Shown: in pieces, positions 54,961 to 62,845 of the stretch
Numbering within the stretch: position 1 is the stretch's first letter
Layout: each line of letters starts with the position of its first letter
Source: Rahnella aceris
GTDB taxonomy: Bacteria; Pseudomonadota; Gammaproteobacteria; Enterobacterales; Enterobacteriaceae
Assembly: GCF_011684115.1 (NCBI RefSeq)
Contig: NZ_JAADJV010000003.1
Span: forward strand, 124,001 to 188,000
Direction: 5' to 3'
DNA length: 64,000 nucleotides
The notes under the pieces: model-generated
The model's database searches: none
Told to the model about the DNA's origin: nothing
What the model saw: the letters and a program-made list of their open reading frames with translations, nothing else
Program-made: the position numbers and the translations under genes

Positions 54961-55974
54961 TCAGTCCACACAGTTCTGATTCAGGATCCATGATGAGACA
55001 GTCCTGAGCGCCCCGGGCGAATATGAGTATCTCCCTGACAGCAGAAAAAGTCCCTGTTTCCACAAAGGCCACTGAGAAGCAAGCTGATAATCAAACCATT
55101 CGCTTCGTAAAAGTCCGTGAGTTGCCCCCGGCAACTGCCTGATACAGCGGGGAGTGCCCGCTGGTAGTGCTTTGGCCCAGACCGTGGCTGTTTCATCAGC
55201 GTCTACATTCCGGTCATCCTGGCCCATCAGAATTAATACCGGAGTATGTGTACCGGAAATATCTTTCGTCGCATCAGCCAGGGAATTCCTGCGTTCGAAG
55301 TCCTGGCGCGTACATTGGGAGTGGCAGGGGAGAACAGCTGCTTCTTCTGTAAACTGGCGGTCAAAAGCCACGGCTTCATGTTTTTTAGCATCCTGAATAT
55401 CATTCAGGGAGCGACCTTCGACTTTAAGCCTTTGTCCTGTATAGTATATGCCCTGATTACGCCAGTTTATCGCCGCACCTATCAGCACAACAAACTCAGT
55501 TGTTGTCAGTTGGCTCGCCTGCGGTACAACCCAACCTGCCTGCGAGAACCCAAGATAACCTCCGCGACTTTTTTTCAGTTCCGGCTGTTCTCTCAGTTTT
55601 TTTAACGCCAAAACCGCCTCCTCTGCGCGATCTGACATTGTCTGTGCCAGCCAGTTACCTGTACTTTTATCCACACCAGGTTTATCCCATGAAAAAACGG
55701 CAATTCCCTGTGAGACAAGGAATTTAACCAATGGAATATATCCACCTTCTGACCAGCGGTCCTGAGGTCCGTCTCCATGAACTAAAAGCACAAACGGAGG
55801 AGAAACCTTACCTGGAGGCATAATCAACGTCCCCATCAGAACATCGTTATTATGCTTAAAAGATATAGAACGTTGTTGCCCGTACCCTGAAAGATCGAAA
55901 TCATATAATCGGCTAAGCAAAAAAATAATGAGAACGACAATCATAATTGAAAATGACACAATATATTTAATCAT
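54961..55974 (-). CDS. Membrane-anchored alpha/beta hydrolase
   Basis: A 337-residue protein: one N-terminal membrane helix (IVSFSIMIVVLIIFLLSRLY) followed by an alpha/beta hydrolase domain of the esterase/lipase type. The nucleophile elbow is GFSQAG (Ser144), the oxyanion segment VHGDGPQDRW, and LMGQDDRNVDADET supplies the acid, ATHGLLRSE the His. It is anchored in the inner membrane with the enzyme outside. The family is seen near resistance or stress genes but the substrate is unknown. It lies in an AT-richer island with umuDC and is transcribed alone. Confidence 0.86.
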   Translation of the reverse strand: MIKYIVSFSIMIVVLIIFLLSRLYDFDLSGYGQQRSISFKHNNDVLMGTLIMPPGKVSPPFVLLVHGDGPQDRWSEGGYIPLVKFLVSQGIAVFSWDKPGVDKSTGNWLAQTMSDRAEEAVLALKKLREQPELKKSRGGYLGFSQAGWVVPQASQLTTTEFVVLIGAAINWRNQGIYYTGQRLKVEGRSLNDIQDAKKHEAVAFDRQFTEEAAVLPCHSQCTRQDFERRNSLADATKDISGTHTPVLILMGQDDRNVDADETATVWAKALPAGTPRCIRQLPGATHGLLRSEWFDYQLASQWPLWKQGLFLLSGRYSYSPGALRTVSSWILNQNCVD

Positions 55975-56023
55975 GTATAGCTCTTTATAATTTATAAAAT
56001 TAAATATCAGCCGACTTTTTTAA

Positions 56024-56140
56024 TACTTTATAGAACAGGATGTCAATGACTTAAAATTCGAAGCTCCTGACAGTAATAATCTTGGTGCTGCTGTGGGCGT
56101 TAACTTCCACTTCAGGGATGAACAAATGGAAATTAAGTGA
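56024..56140 (+). pseudogene. 3' remnant, possibly of an outer-membrane beta-barrel gene
   Basis: A short frame without start codon ends IEQDVNDLKFEAPDS then NNLGAAVGVNFHF and a polar tail RDEQMEIK. The alternating GAAVGVNFHF ending in Phe looks like the closing strand of a small outer-membrane barrel (OmpX/Ail or porin type). An in-frame TAA at 56021-56023 cuts the upstream part. I infer a deleted gene at the edge of the umuDC/hydrolase island; the match is only by pattern. Confidence 0.3.
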
Positions 56141-56173
56141 GATTTACCAACAGTAACTGGCGGAGCTTCACCG

Positions 56174-57013
56174 CTATTTATCCTTAAAGCGCATCGCCAG
56201 CCACTGAGCATGCTGCTGCGTCACCAACAGTTGATCATCTTGCTCGCGCCACTGAATATCCCCCTGGCTAAGACAGCGCCTGAGCTGCTCCAGTGATGCT
56301 ACCTGGAAACAGAGCGCCACCATTTTCGCCGGTGCCTGCGCAGCGACAGGCGGAAGCGCGAATTCCAGACGTGCTTGTTGATGAGTGATAATACGCAGGC
56401 AGCAGGTCCCTGAATCAAGCACATAACCGCCGTTGGTCTCCGCGCGGGCCTCCACACTGAACAACTGGTGATACAGCGCCAGCGTCTGTTCAGGTTGAGG
56501 CGAGGCAATAACGAAGGCAGACAGCGCTTGCACGCCATTAGGATGTACCTGCCAGGCGGGCTGCCAAACGGCCTGCGGCGTTTGATGTTCGCAGAAAAAA
56601 CTGAAGCCGTATGCCAGGGCGCTGGCGCGGATCCGCGAGATGCAGAACCGGGCCTCAGTCTGGCTGCCGTCCGGCAATATCACCGGGCGTGAGAAGCGGG
56701 TCGGCGGTTCGCCATCGAGTTGACATTGCCGGAGGTGCTGCCATACCGCATGCGCATCCCGGGTTTTCCAGACCAGTCCGGCAAGGCCTGGCGCAACGTT
56801 CCACAATCCTCGCGAGTCTGTCTGACTGGCAGGCTCATAACCTAAAAGTTCCAGATAGTTATCTGCAAAGACGGCCAGATGGTTACTGGAGCCCATCGAA
56901 TGGTGCCCCCGTGTACTGAGCTGAAATCCCATCCGCTGGAACAGGCCTTGCGCCTGATCCAGTTCTTCATCGACATTAATCACCGCGTGATCGATAACCG
57001 GAGTAATCGGCAT
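56174..57013 (-). CDS. VOC-family (glyoxalase-like) protein
   Basis: A 279-residue protein with a Glyoxalase_3-type VOC domain: IDHAVINVDEELDQAQGLFQRMGFQLSTRGHHSMGSSNHLAVF at the start, with the metal-ligand His near the N-terminus and in the GSSNHL segment, and a degenerate second VOC half. Such proteins are metal-dependent isomerases, lyases or dioxygenases. It is the last gene of the minus-strand liv-type operon, 33 bases past livF, so it likely acts on the imported compound. The reaction cannot be named. Confidence 0.82.
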   Translation of the reverse strand: MPITPVIDHAVINVDEELDQAQGLFQRMGFQLSTRGHHSMGSSNHLAVFADNYLELLGYEPASQTDSRGLWNVAPGLAGLVWKTRDAHAVWQHLRQCQLDGEPPTRFSRPVILPDGSQTEARFCISRIRASALAYGFSFFCEHQTPQAVWQPAWQVHPNGVQALSAFVIASPQPEQTLALYHQLFSVEARAETNGGYVLDSGTCCLRIITHQQARLEFALPPVAAQAPAKMVALCFQVASLEQLRRCLSQGDIQWREQDDQLLVTQQHAQWLAMRFKDK

Positions 57014-57046
57014 GGTGTCTTCCTTCTGTTCTTTTTACTGATCCTG

Positions 57047-57766
57047 TCAGGCGGCACGACCGCCAAAATAGAGTTCGCGCATACGGGGGTCGTGTAGCAG
57101 GTCCTGCGCGCTGCCCTCCATCGCCACTTTCCCCAGCGCCAGAACATAGACCCGGTCGGAAATGTGCAGTGCCTCCATAGCATTCTGCTCGACCATTAAA
57201 ATGGTCACTTTTTCCTGGCGGCGAATGGTTTGTATGGCGCTAAAAACTTCCGTAAGCATTTTCGGTGACAGCCCGGCCGAAGGTTCATCGAGCAGCAGTA
57301 CTGCGGGTTCAGGCATCAGAGCCCTTGCCAGCGCGAGGATTTGTCGCTCGCCGCCGGAAAGCGCTGACGCGGGTGATTGCCATTTTTTATGTAACACAGG
57401 GTAATTTTCCGCCAGTTGGGCCATTCGCTGCTTACGTTGGCCTGGCGGTAAAAATTGTCCCCCGGTTTGCAGATTTTCTGCCACGGTCAGATTGTTGAAG
57501 ACGTTGTCCAGTTGTGGGACAAACCCGAGTGAGCATTCACGGATTTTCCGGTGCACCGGAATTTTTGCCGTTTCGCATCCATCGATTTCAACCCGTCCTT
57601 CGCGCGGGGAGACAAATCCGGCAATCGATTTCAGCAAGGTGGATTTGCCGCAGCCATTTGGCCCCAGCAGCGTCACGATTTCCGCCTGTTCAACATGCAA
57701 TGAAATACCGTGCAGAATATCAATCCCCGGGGTATAACCGGCGACCACGTTTTCGAGGGTAATCAT
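57047..57766 (-). CDS. livF: Branched-chain-type ABC ATPase LivF
   Basis: A 239-residue ATPase: Walker A GPNGCGKST, signature LSGGERQILALARAL, Walker B VLLLDEPSAGLS and switch His region ILMVEQN, which is typical for LivF (Glu-Gln in place of His-Asp). One of two motor subunits of the LIV/HAAT-type importer encoded here. Its ATG overlaps the livG stop by four bases. Confidence 0.94.
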   Translation of the reverse strand: MITLENVVAGYTPGIDILHGISLHVEQAEIVTLLGPNGCGKSTLLKSIAGFVSPREGRVEIDGCETAKIPVHRKIRECSLGFVPQLDNVFNNLTVAENLQTGGQFLPPGQRKQRMAQLAENYPVLHKKWQSPASALSGGERQILALARALMPEPAVLLLDEPSAGLSPKMLTEVFSAIQTIRRQEKVTILMVEQNAMEALHISDRVYVLALGKVAMEGSAQDLLHDPRMRELYFGGRAA

Positions 57767-58542
57767 ACGGCCTCCTGCAATGTTGCGGTGCTTTGCCCTA
57801 AATAGGCATCCAGTACTTGCTGGTTCTGCGCCAGTTCATCCGGGCGGCAACTGGCGACAATCTGTCCGCGATCCAGCACGATGCAGCGCTGGCACAGGGT
57901 GTTTATAAAATGCATATCGTGTTCAATAACCAAAAGTGAAATACCCTGACGGCTCAGGTTGACCAACGTTTCCACCAGCTCCTGGCGTAATTTCGGGTGC
58001 ACACCGGCCATAGGCTCATCCAGCATCAGCAGCGTCGGTTTACCCATCAGCGCGCAGGCAATACCCAGTAGTTTTTTCTGTCCGCCGGAAAGCGCCGCAG
58101 CAGGCAGATCTTTAACTTTGGTTAACAGCAAGGTATCCAGTAATTCGCTGGCGCGGGTCCTGTCTTCCTGTTCGGCTTTACGCCCGGAAGCCAGCCCCAG
58201 CAGACCGTTGAATAACCCGTGCTGACGAGTACCAGCAGTCATCACGACTTCCATAACGCTCATCTTTTCCGGCATGACGGGGAGCTGGAAGGTGCGTGCA
58301 ATGCCAGCCTGGATGATCCGGTGGCTGGGCTGACGAGTAATGGACTGTCCATCGAATGTGATGCTGCCGCCATCCGGCCGGTTAAACCCGGAAATGGTGT
58401 TGAGCAGCGTACTTTTACCGGAACCATTCGGCCCGAGCAGGCCAAGAATCTCCCCCTTTTCCAGCGTAAATGATACGGATGTCAGTACCTGGTTGCCGCC
58501 AAAGGATTTGCTGATGTCAGCCACTTCAAGCAAACGGCTCAT
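57763..58542 (-). CDS. livG: Branched-chain-type ABC ATPase LivG
   Basis: A 259-residue ATPase: Walker A GPNGSGKST, signature LSGGQKKLLGIACALM, Walker B LLMLDEPMAGVHPK and the switch His in LLVIEHDMHFI. The LivG-type C-terminus follows. Start ATG 58542 (MSRLLEVADISKSFGG) overlaps the livM stop (ATGA). Confidence 0.94.
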   Translation of the reverse strand: MSRLLEVADISKSFGGNQVLTSVSFTLEKGEILGLLGPNGSGKSTLLNTISGFNRPDGGSITFDGQSITRQPSHRIIQAGIARTFQLPVMPEKMSVMEVVMTAGTRQHGLFNGLLGLASGRKAEQEDRTRASELLDTLLLTKVKDLPAAALSGGQKKLLGIACALMGKPTLLMLDEPMAGVHPKLRQELVETLVNLSRQGISLLVIEHDMHFINTLCQRCIVLDRGQIVASCRPDELAQNQQVLDAYLGQSTATLQEAV

Positions 58543-59426
58543 GAGAAAGTCCTTAATTTTTCCGGTAACAGACCACCTGGTCGTGTGAGCAGACACAGTA
58601 ATAAAGCCAGACCCACCAACCCCAGGCGTAGCGCGCCAGTCAGGTCTGAACTGATGTGGAAATAGTCTTTTGCAAAGGGGATAAAGTTATACAGCCCTTC
58701 CACCAGCAACACGCCCAGCAACACGCCGCGCACATTGCCAAGACCACCGATCATCACCATGCTCCAGATAAGAAAGGTTTCCGACGAAAGCAGGTAATCC
58801 GGGCTGACATAATCGGTGTACCAGGCCAGTAACATACCGGCCAGACAGCACATCACAGCACTGCTCATCAACGCCCGGCATTTCAGCCACGGCAGCGCAT
58901 AGCCCATGCAGATCGCTAACTGAGGTTGCTCGCGCATCAGGCGCAGCGCCCGCCCAAACCGGCTGGCGCCGATACGCAGGCTGGCGAGCGTGGCGACGAT
59001 GACGCTGAGCAGAATAATGATCGCGAAGATACGCGTATCGGTGACGGTATCACCGGTCGACCAGGGCGAAGACAGGCCGCCAATCCCCTGCGCGCCGCCC
59101 GTCAGTTCGTCTTCATTGACGACGGCAATGCGGATGATTTCAGCCAGCGCCAACGTGGCAATGCCCCAGTAGTCCGCCGTTAGCTGACGCCCCAGCAACG
59201 CCATCAGCGCGCTGATAACAATGGCACACAGTAACCCGGCCGGGATCACCACCCACAGCGGCAACCCAAAATTGTTTCCCAGACCGACGGCATAAGCGCC
59301 GGTTCCGACAAACACAATGTGACCGAAATTCAGCAAACCGGCGTAACCTGCCTGTAAATTCAGGGCAAGCGCGATAATGGCATAGATCCCGGCAAGGCAA
59401 AGGATATGCAGTAAAAACTCAGACAC
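58539..59426 (-). CDS. livM: Branched-chain-type ABC permease LivM
   Basis: A 295-residue permease with about eight to ten helices, including ALNLQAGYAGLLNFGHIVFVGTGAYAVG and SRFGRALRLMREQPQLAICMGY. I choose the GTG at 59426 (VSEFLLHIL) because GGAGG stands six bases before it; it overlaps livH by 8 bp. In-frame ATG codons further upstream lie inside livH. Confidence 0.92.
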   Translation of the reverse strand: MSEFLLHILCLAGIYAIIALALNLQAGYAGLLNFGHIVFVGTGAYAVGLGNNFGLPLWVVIPAGLLCAIVISALMALLGRQLTADYWGIATLALAEIIRIAVVNEDELTGGAQGIGGLSSPWSTGDTVTDTRIFAIIILLSVIVATLASLRIGASRFGRALRLMREQPQLAICMGYALPWLKCRALMSSAVMCCLAGMLLAWYTDYVSPDYLLSSETFLIWSMVMIGGLGNVRGVLLGVLLVEGLYNFIPFAKDYFHISSDLTGALRLGLVGLALLLCLLTRPGGLLPEKLRTFS

Positions 59427-60312
59427 GGCGGACCTCCCGGTTAAACAGGCCATAAGGACGCAGTAACAGCGCCAGCAGCAGAATGACAAACGATGAGGCG
59501 TTCACCCAGGTCACCGGGATAAACAATAAGTCGCCGCCGAACAGCCAGCTCCAGTCGATGTTGGTCACGAGGGTTTCGGTTGCAGCGATAAGAAGTGCAC
59601 CAAAAATGGCGCCCATTGGATTTCCCAGCCCGCCGAGAATGGCGGCAGCGAGCACCGGCAACATCAGATCATTGCCCTGGTTGACCCATGCGCTGGCATT
59701 CATCGCCAGCATACTGCCTCCCACAGCGGCCAGCATTCCAGCCAACAGGTTGACGGTGTGGATAATTGCGCTGGCATTTAACCCGGAGGCTGCTGCCAGA
59801 TCCCGGTTACTTGCCAGCGCACGGATAGCGCGACCTTGCGGCGTACGAAACAGCAACAGGCTGAACACCACCACCAGCGAAATCGTGACGCCAAGACCCC
59901 AGAGTTCGTCAGAGGAGATTCGGGTGTCCCCAACCTGCAAGAGCGCACCCACAGGCAGGGAATAATTCACCGGGGCCGACCCCTCAACCCCGAGAACCAG
60001 TGCGATCAGCACCATCGATACCGCAAGCGATCCGATCATGGCGTTAGCGGTACCGCTTTTCAGCAGTGGCTGATAAACCCAGTGATGCAAAATCATGGAC
60101 AGCATGCCGCAGACCAATGCAGAAAACACGATTGCCAGAGCCAACGGCATGCCAAGACGAAGCCCGGCGGCGGTGATAAATGAACCGACCATGGCATATT
60201 GCATATGAGCGATGTTGGCGAACCGTACCAGCCCGTAAACCAGGCTTAATCCCAGCGCGACCAGCGACAAATCCGCAGTGCGAATCAATGTATCAATCAA
60301 AAACTGCAGCAT
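59419..60312 (-). CDS. livH: Branched-chain-type ABC permease LivH
   Basis: A 297-residue permease with about eight helices: GLSLVYGLVRFANIAHMQYAMVGSF is the family N-terminal block and TPQGRAIRALASNRDLAAASGLNA the EAA-like coupling loop. It pairs with LivM. Confidence 0.93.
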   Translation of the reverse strand: MLQFLIDTLIRTADLSLVALGLSLVYGLVRFANIAHMQYAMVGSFITAAGLRLGMPLALAIVFSALVCGMLSMILHHWVYQPLLKSGTANAMIGSLAVSMVLIALVLGVEGSAPVNYSLPVGALLQVGDTRISSDELWGLGVTISLVVVFSLLLFRTPQGRAIRALASNRDLAAASGLNASAIIHTVNLLAGMLAAVGGSMLAMNASAWVNQGNDLMLPVLAAAILGGLGNPMGAIFGALLIAATETLVTNIDWSWLFGGDLLFIPVTWVNASSFVILLLALLLRPYGLFNREVRRV

Positions 60313-60360
60313 GGTTTTTCCCCGATGATGTAGCGTGAACTGGCAAGATAAAGCGGCTCG

Positions 60361-61488
60361 TTACCGGGGAACCGGTACGCCATTAAACGCTTTCACTTTC
60401 AGGTAGGGCTGAGACATACGCTGGTTATCGGCATCCAGATTTAATGTACCGGTAATGCCGGTAAAGCCAGGCGCAACGGTTTTCATTGCCGCGATCATGG
60501 CTGCCGGATCGGCACTGTGCGCTTTGTCGATAGCTGCCGCCGCCAGCATTACGCTATCCCAGGCATAGCTACCGTACACAGAGCGAGGTTTCTCATGGAA
60601 TTTTTTCTGGTACAGCTCAGCATAATTTACGCCGTGACCACCCGACGTTTTCTGGTCAATACCTGCGACTTCCATACCAACCTGCCCGTTGGTGTACTGC
60701 GCCGGGGAACCTTCAACGGCCATGGTTAAATACATGCCATACCAGGGCGTTTTATTCAGACCCAGCTCCCAGGCCTCACGGTTCAGCACAATGGCATCCT
60801 GGCCGTAGCTGGTGTAAACGTAGGCTTGCGGATGAGCGCGAGAAATTTGTTCCAGCTCGCGGCGATAAGAAGGCTGACCGCTGGCATAGAGCACTTTGGC
60901 GACCACTTTGCCCCCGGCTTTTTCAAACGCGTTGGTGAACTGCTTCGCCATACCCTGACCGTAAGCACCATCCGGGGCGATAAAGGCCACTTTGCTGTAA
61001 CCGAGCTGGCGCACATCTTCTGCCGAGAAGCTTGCGGAAAGAGAATCCAGGCCAATAACGCTCCAGGAGGTAGCGCCGATTTTGCGGATATCGGTGCTGG
61101 TACCGGAAATATTGATGTGCAGCAGATTGTTCTTCACCAGATATTGCCCAACCGGAATGGTGACACCAGAGGAAAAACTGCCCATCACTAAAGGGACATG
61201 GTTAACCTGAGTTAACTTACGTACGGCATTCAGGCCTGTAACCGGGCTTTCGGCGGAATCTTCCACGATCACATGTAATGGCTGACCATTAACGCCGCCC
61301 TGGGCATTAACCTGTTCAACCGCCAGTTCAATACCACGACGCTGATCTTCACCAATGCTGGCGCTGGTGCCGGTTAAGGGCAAAATTGCACCCATGTTCA
61401 CATCGGCCTGCGCCGTGCGCGCCAGACCAAACAACGTCATACCTGCCAGTGTTGACAGCATCATGCCTTGCCCGAAACGATTTTTCAT
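60361..61488 (-). CDS. ABC substrate-binding protein, LIV/HAAT type
   Basis: A 375-residue periplasmic binding protein of the LivJ/LivK (peripla_BP_6) family with signal peptide MMLSTLAGMTLFGLARTAQA in its N-terminus, then VNMGAILPLTGTSASIGEDQRRGIELAVEQVN. ATG 61488 with GGAG seven bases upstream is preferred over the longer frame from 61557. It is the first gene of the operon; the set binding protein, LivH, M, G, F and VOC protein is complete. The ligand may be a branched or aromatic amino acid or an amide conjugate. Confidence 0.93.
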   Translation of the reverse strand: MKNRFGQGMMLSTLAGMTLFGLARTAQADVNMGAILPLTGTSASIGEDQRRGIELAVEQVNAQGGVNGQPLHVIVEDSAESPVTGLNAVRKLTQVNHVPLVMGSFSSGVTIPVGQYLVKNNLLHINISGTSTDIRKIGATSWSVIGLDSLSASFSAEDVRQLGYSKVAFIAPDGAYGQGMAKQFTNAFEKAGGKVVAKVLYASGQPSYRRELEQISRAHPQAYVYTSYGQDAIVLNREAWELGLNKTPWYGMYLTMAVEGSPAQYTNGQVGMEVAGIDQKTSGGHGVNYAELYQKKFHEKPRSVYGSYAWDSVMLAAAAIDKAHSADPAAMIAAMKTVAPGFTGITGTLNLDADNQRMSQPYLKVKAFNGVPVPR

Positions 61489-61602
61489 GTTGGTTCTCCG
61501 GTTTGCTGTTGCCGGCTTCTGAGGCCGGTGTTTTGTCGCCTGCGCAAATGTGCACAAGCCTGCCTGGTAATGCCGAAAAAGAGCGCACTAAAGTGAATAT
61601 AT

Positions 61603-61616
61603 AAGTGCATACACTT
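61603..61616. promoter_or_regulatory. GntR operator 1
   Basis: AAGTGCATACACTT, palindrome of the form AAGTG-N4-CACTT. An extra half-site AAGTGAATAT lies at 61591. It is 115 bases upstream of the binding-protein start. Confidence 0.7.
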
Positions 61617-61781
61617 GTGTATTAAGCAAAGACGATGCCAGATAACAGGACGTTCCCGGTATCAAGTGCTTATTTCAGGTTAAACGAATGCAAATTCATG
61701 AATAAATACAATGGAATCGAAAATATCTAAAAAACTTTCGTTTTCATTTTTATCATGGCCAATAAAAATATCTGTGTGCAT

Positions 61782-61795
61782 AAGTGAATACACTT
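61782..61795. promoter_or_regulatory. GntR operator 2
   Basis: AAGTGAATACACTT, same form as operators 1 and 3. Confidence 0.7.
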
Positions 61796-61899
61796 TGAAT
61801 CATTTTAGTGCAATGCTGCCGTAAAATGGTGCGGGGAAAATCCATAAGAATAAATAAGATGAAAAATGCTTATGAATGAGTAATTTTTTAATTAAAGAA

Positions 61900-61913
61900 A
61901 AGTGTATTCACTT
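61900..61913. promoter_or_regulatory. GntR operator 3
   Basis: AAGTGTATTCACTT, same form; nearest to gntR, so likely autoregulatory. Confidence 0.7.
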
Positions 61914-62022
61914 TTGTGTTGAGTTGTTTTTTTTGCTGTGCTATCTATAAAAACATTACGTGAAATAATCTTTGCCGCATTTTTATTTTCGTGCTGAGCA
62001 TGCGGTAAATTAAGGGGATAAT

Positions 62023-62724
62023 GTGGTTATCATAAAAAAGAAATCCCGTAGCGCTGACAGTGTGGAAAAGGTCTACGAGAAAGTGAAAGGCATGGCGATT
62101 GATTACTACTTTCGTCCCGGCGAACGGGTGAATGAAGTTGAGCTTGCGGCACAACTGGGGGTCTCGCGTACGCCGGTGCGGGAAGCGCTGAACCGTCTGG
62201 CAAAAGACGGCTTTATGAATTTTGTACCCAACCGGGGTTTTTACTCCCGTGACCTGACGCCGGAAGGTGTCCGCGAACTTTATGAGGTGCGAATGGTTAT
62301 AGAGCAATCGACCTTTCGTTTCGCCTGCCTGCGGGCAACAGATGAAGAGATCGCTACGACCACGGCTATCTGGGAAGAAGTGAGCCAGCATCGCCCGGCG
62401 CAAACTGAACAGGATTGGGCGAAGATTGCGGAAATTGATGAGCGTTTCCACATGGAAATAGCCCGTATTTCCCATAATAGTCGGCTCTATGAAATGCTCG
62501 ATAGCCTGAATTCGCTGAGCCGCTTTTTCCGGCGTATCGATCTCGAAACGCCCGTGCGCAGGAACAATGCCTATGACGAGCATGTCGAAATTATCGCAGC
62601 ATTACGCCAGCGGGATATCGAAAAAGGCGTGGTGCTGATTGAGCAACATATTTCATTGAGTGCCGAGCACGCGGTTGAAGTCACAAAAGAAGGGCTTGCC
62701 AGGATTTATTTTGGGAAGCCCTGA
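62023..62724 (+). CDS. GntR-family (FadR subfamily) regulator
   Basis: A 233-residue regulator: GntR winged helix (VNEVELAAQLGVSRTPVREALNRLAKDGFM) and an FCD effector domain of all-helical type, with the metal/ligand residues in IDERFHMEIARIS and LIEQHISLSAEHA. It starts with GTG at 62023, six bases past GGGG. It is divergent from the liv operon and followed by an M20 amidohydrolase, so it should repress these genes until a substrate-derived effector appears. The three matched palindromes upstream are its probable sites. Confidence 0.93.
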   Translation: MVIIKKKSRSADSVEKVYEKVKGMAIDYYFRPGERVNEVELAAQLGVSRTPVREALNRLAKDGFMNFVPNRGFYSRDLTPEGVRELYEVRMVIEQSTFRFACLRATDEEIATTTAIWEEVSQHRPAQTEQDWAKIAEIDERFHMEIARISHNSRLYEMLDSLNSLSRFFRRIDLETPVRRNNAYDEHVEIIAALRQRDIEKGVVLIEQHISLSAEHAVEVTKEGLARIYFGKP

Positions 62725-62845
62725 GCCACTCTTTTCATTAGGTCCAAACCGATAATTTAATCAGCTACCAGAGGGCATTACGCGTTCCGGTAATTCATTC
62801 ACAGCGTCATGCTGCGGCATTGTGCCGGGAAAATGTAGAGGATAT

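Larger units (their letters stand above)
61489..62022. promoter_or_regulatory. Divergent liv / gntR regulatory region
   Basis: 534 bp, very AT-rich, without a gene. It holds three copies of a 14-bp palindrome (below) and must contain the promoters of the liv operon and gntR. Confidence 0.75.

Noticed and set aside
62021-62035. ATG two bases before the gntR start
   Set aside because: Out of frame, gives only four codons (MWLS) before a stop; the GTG at 62023 opens the real frame.
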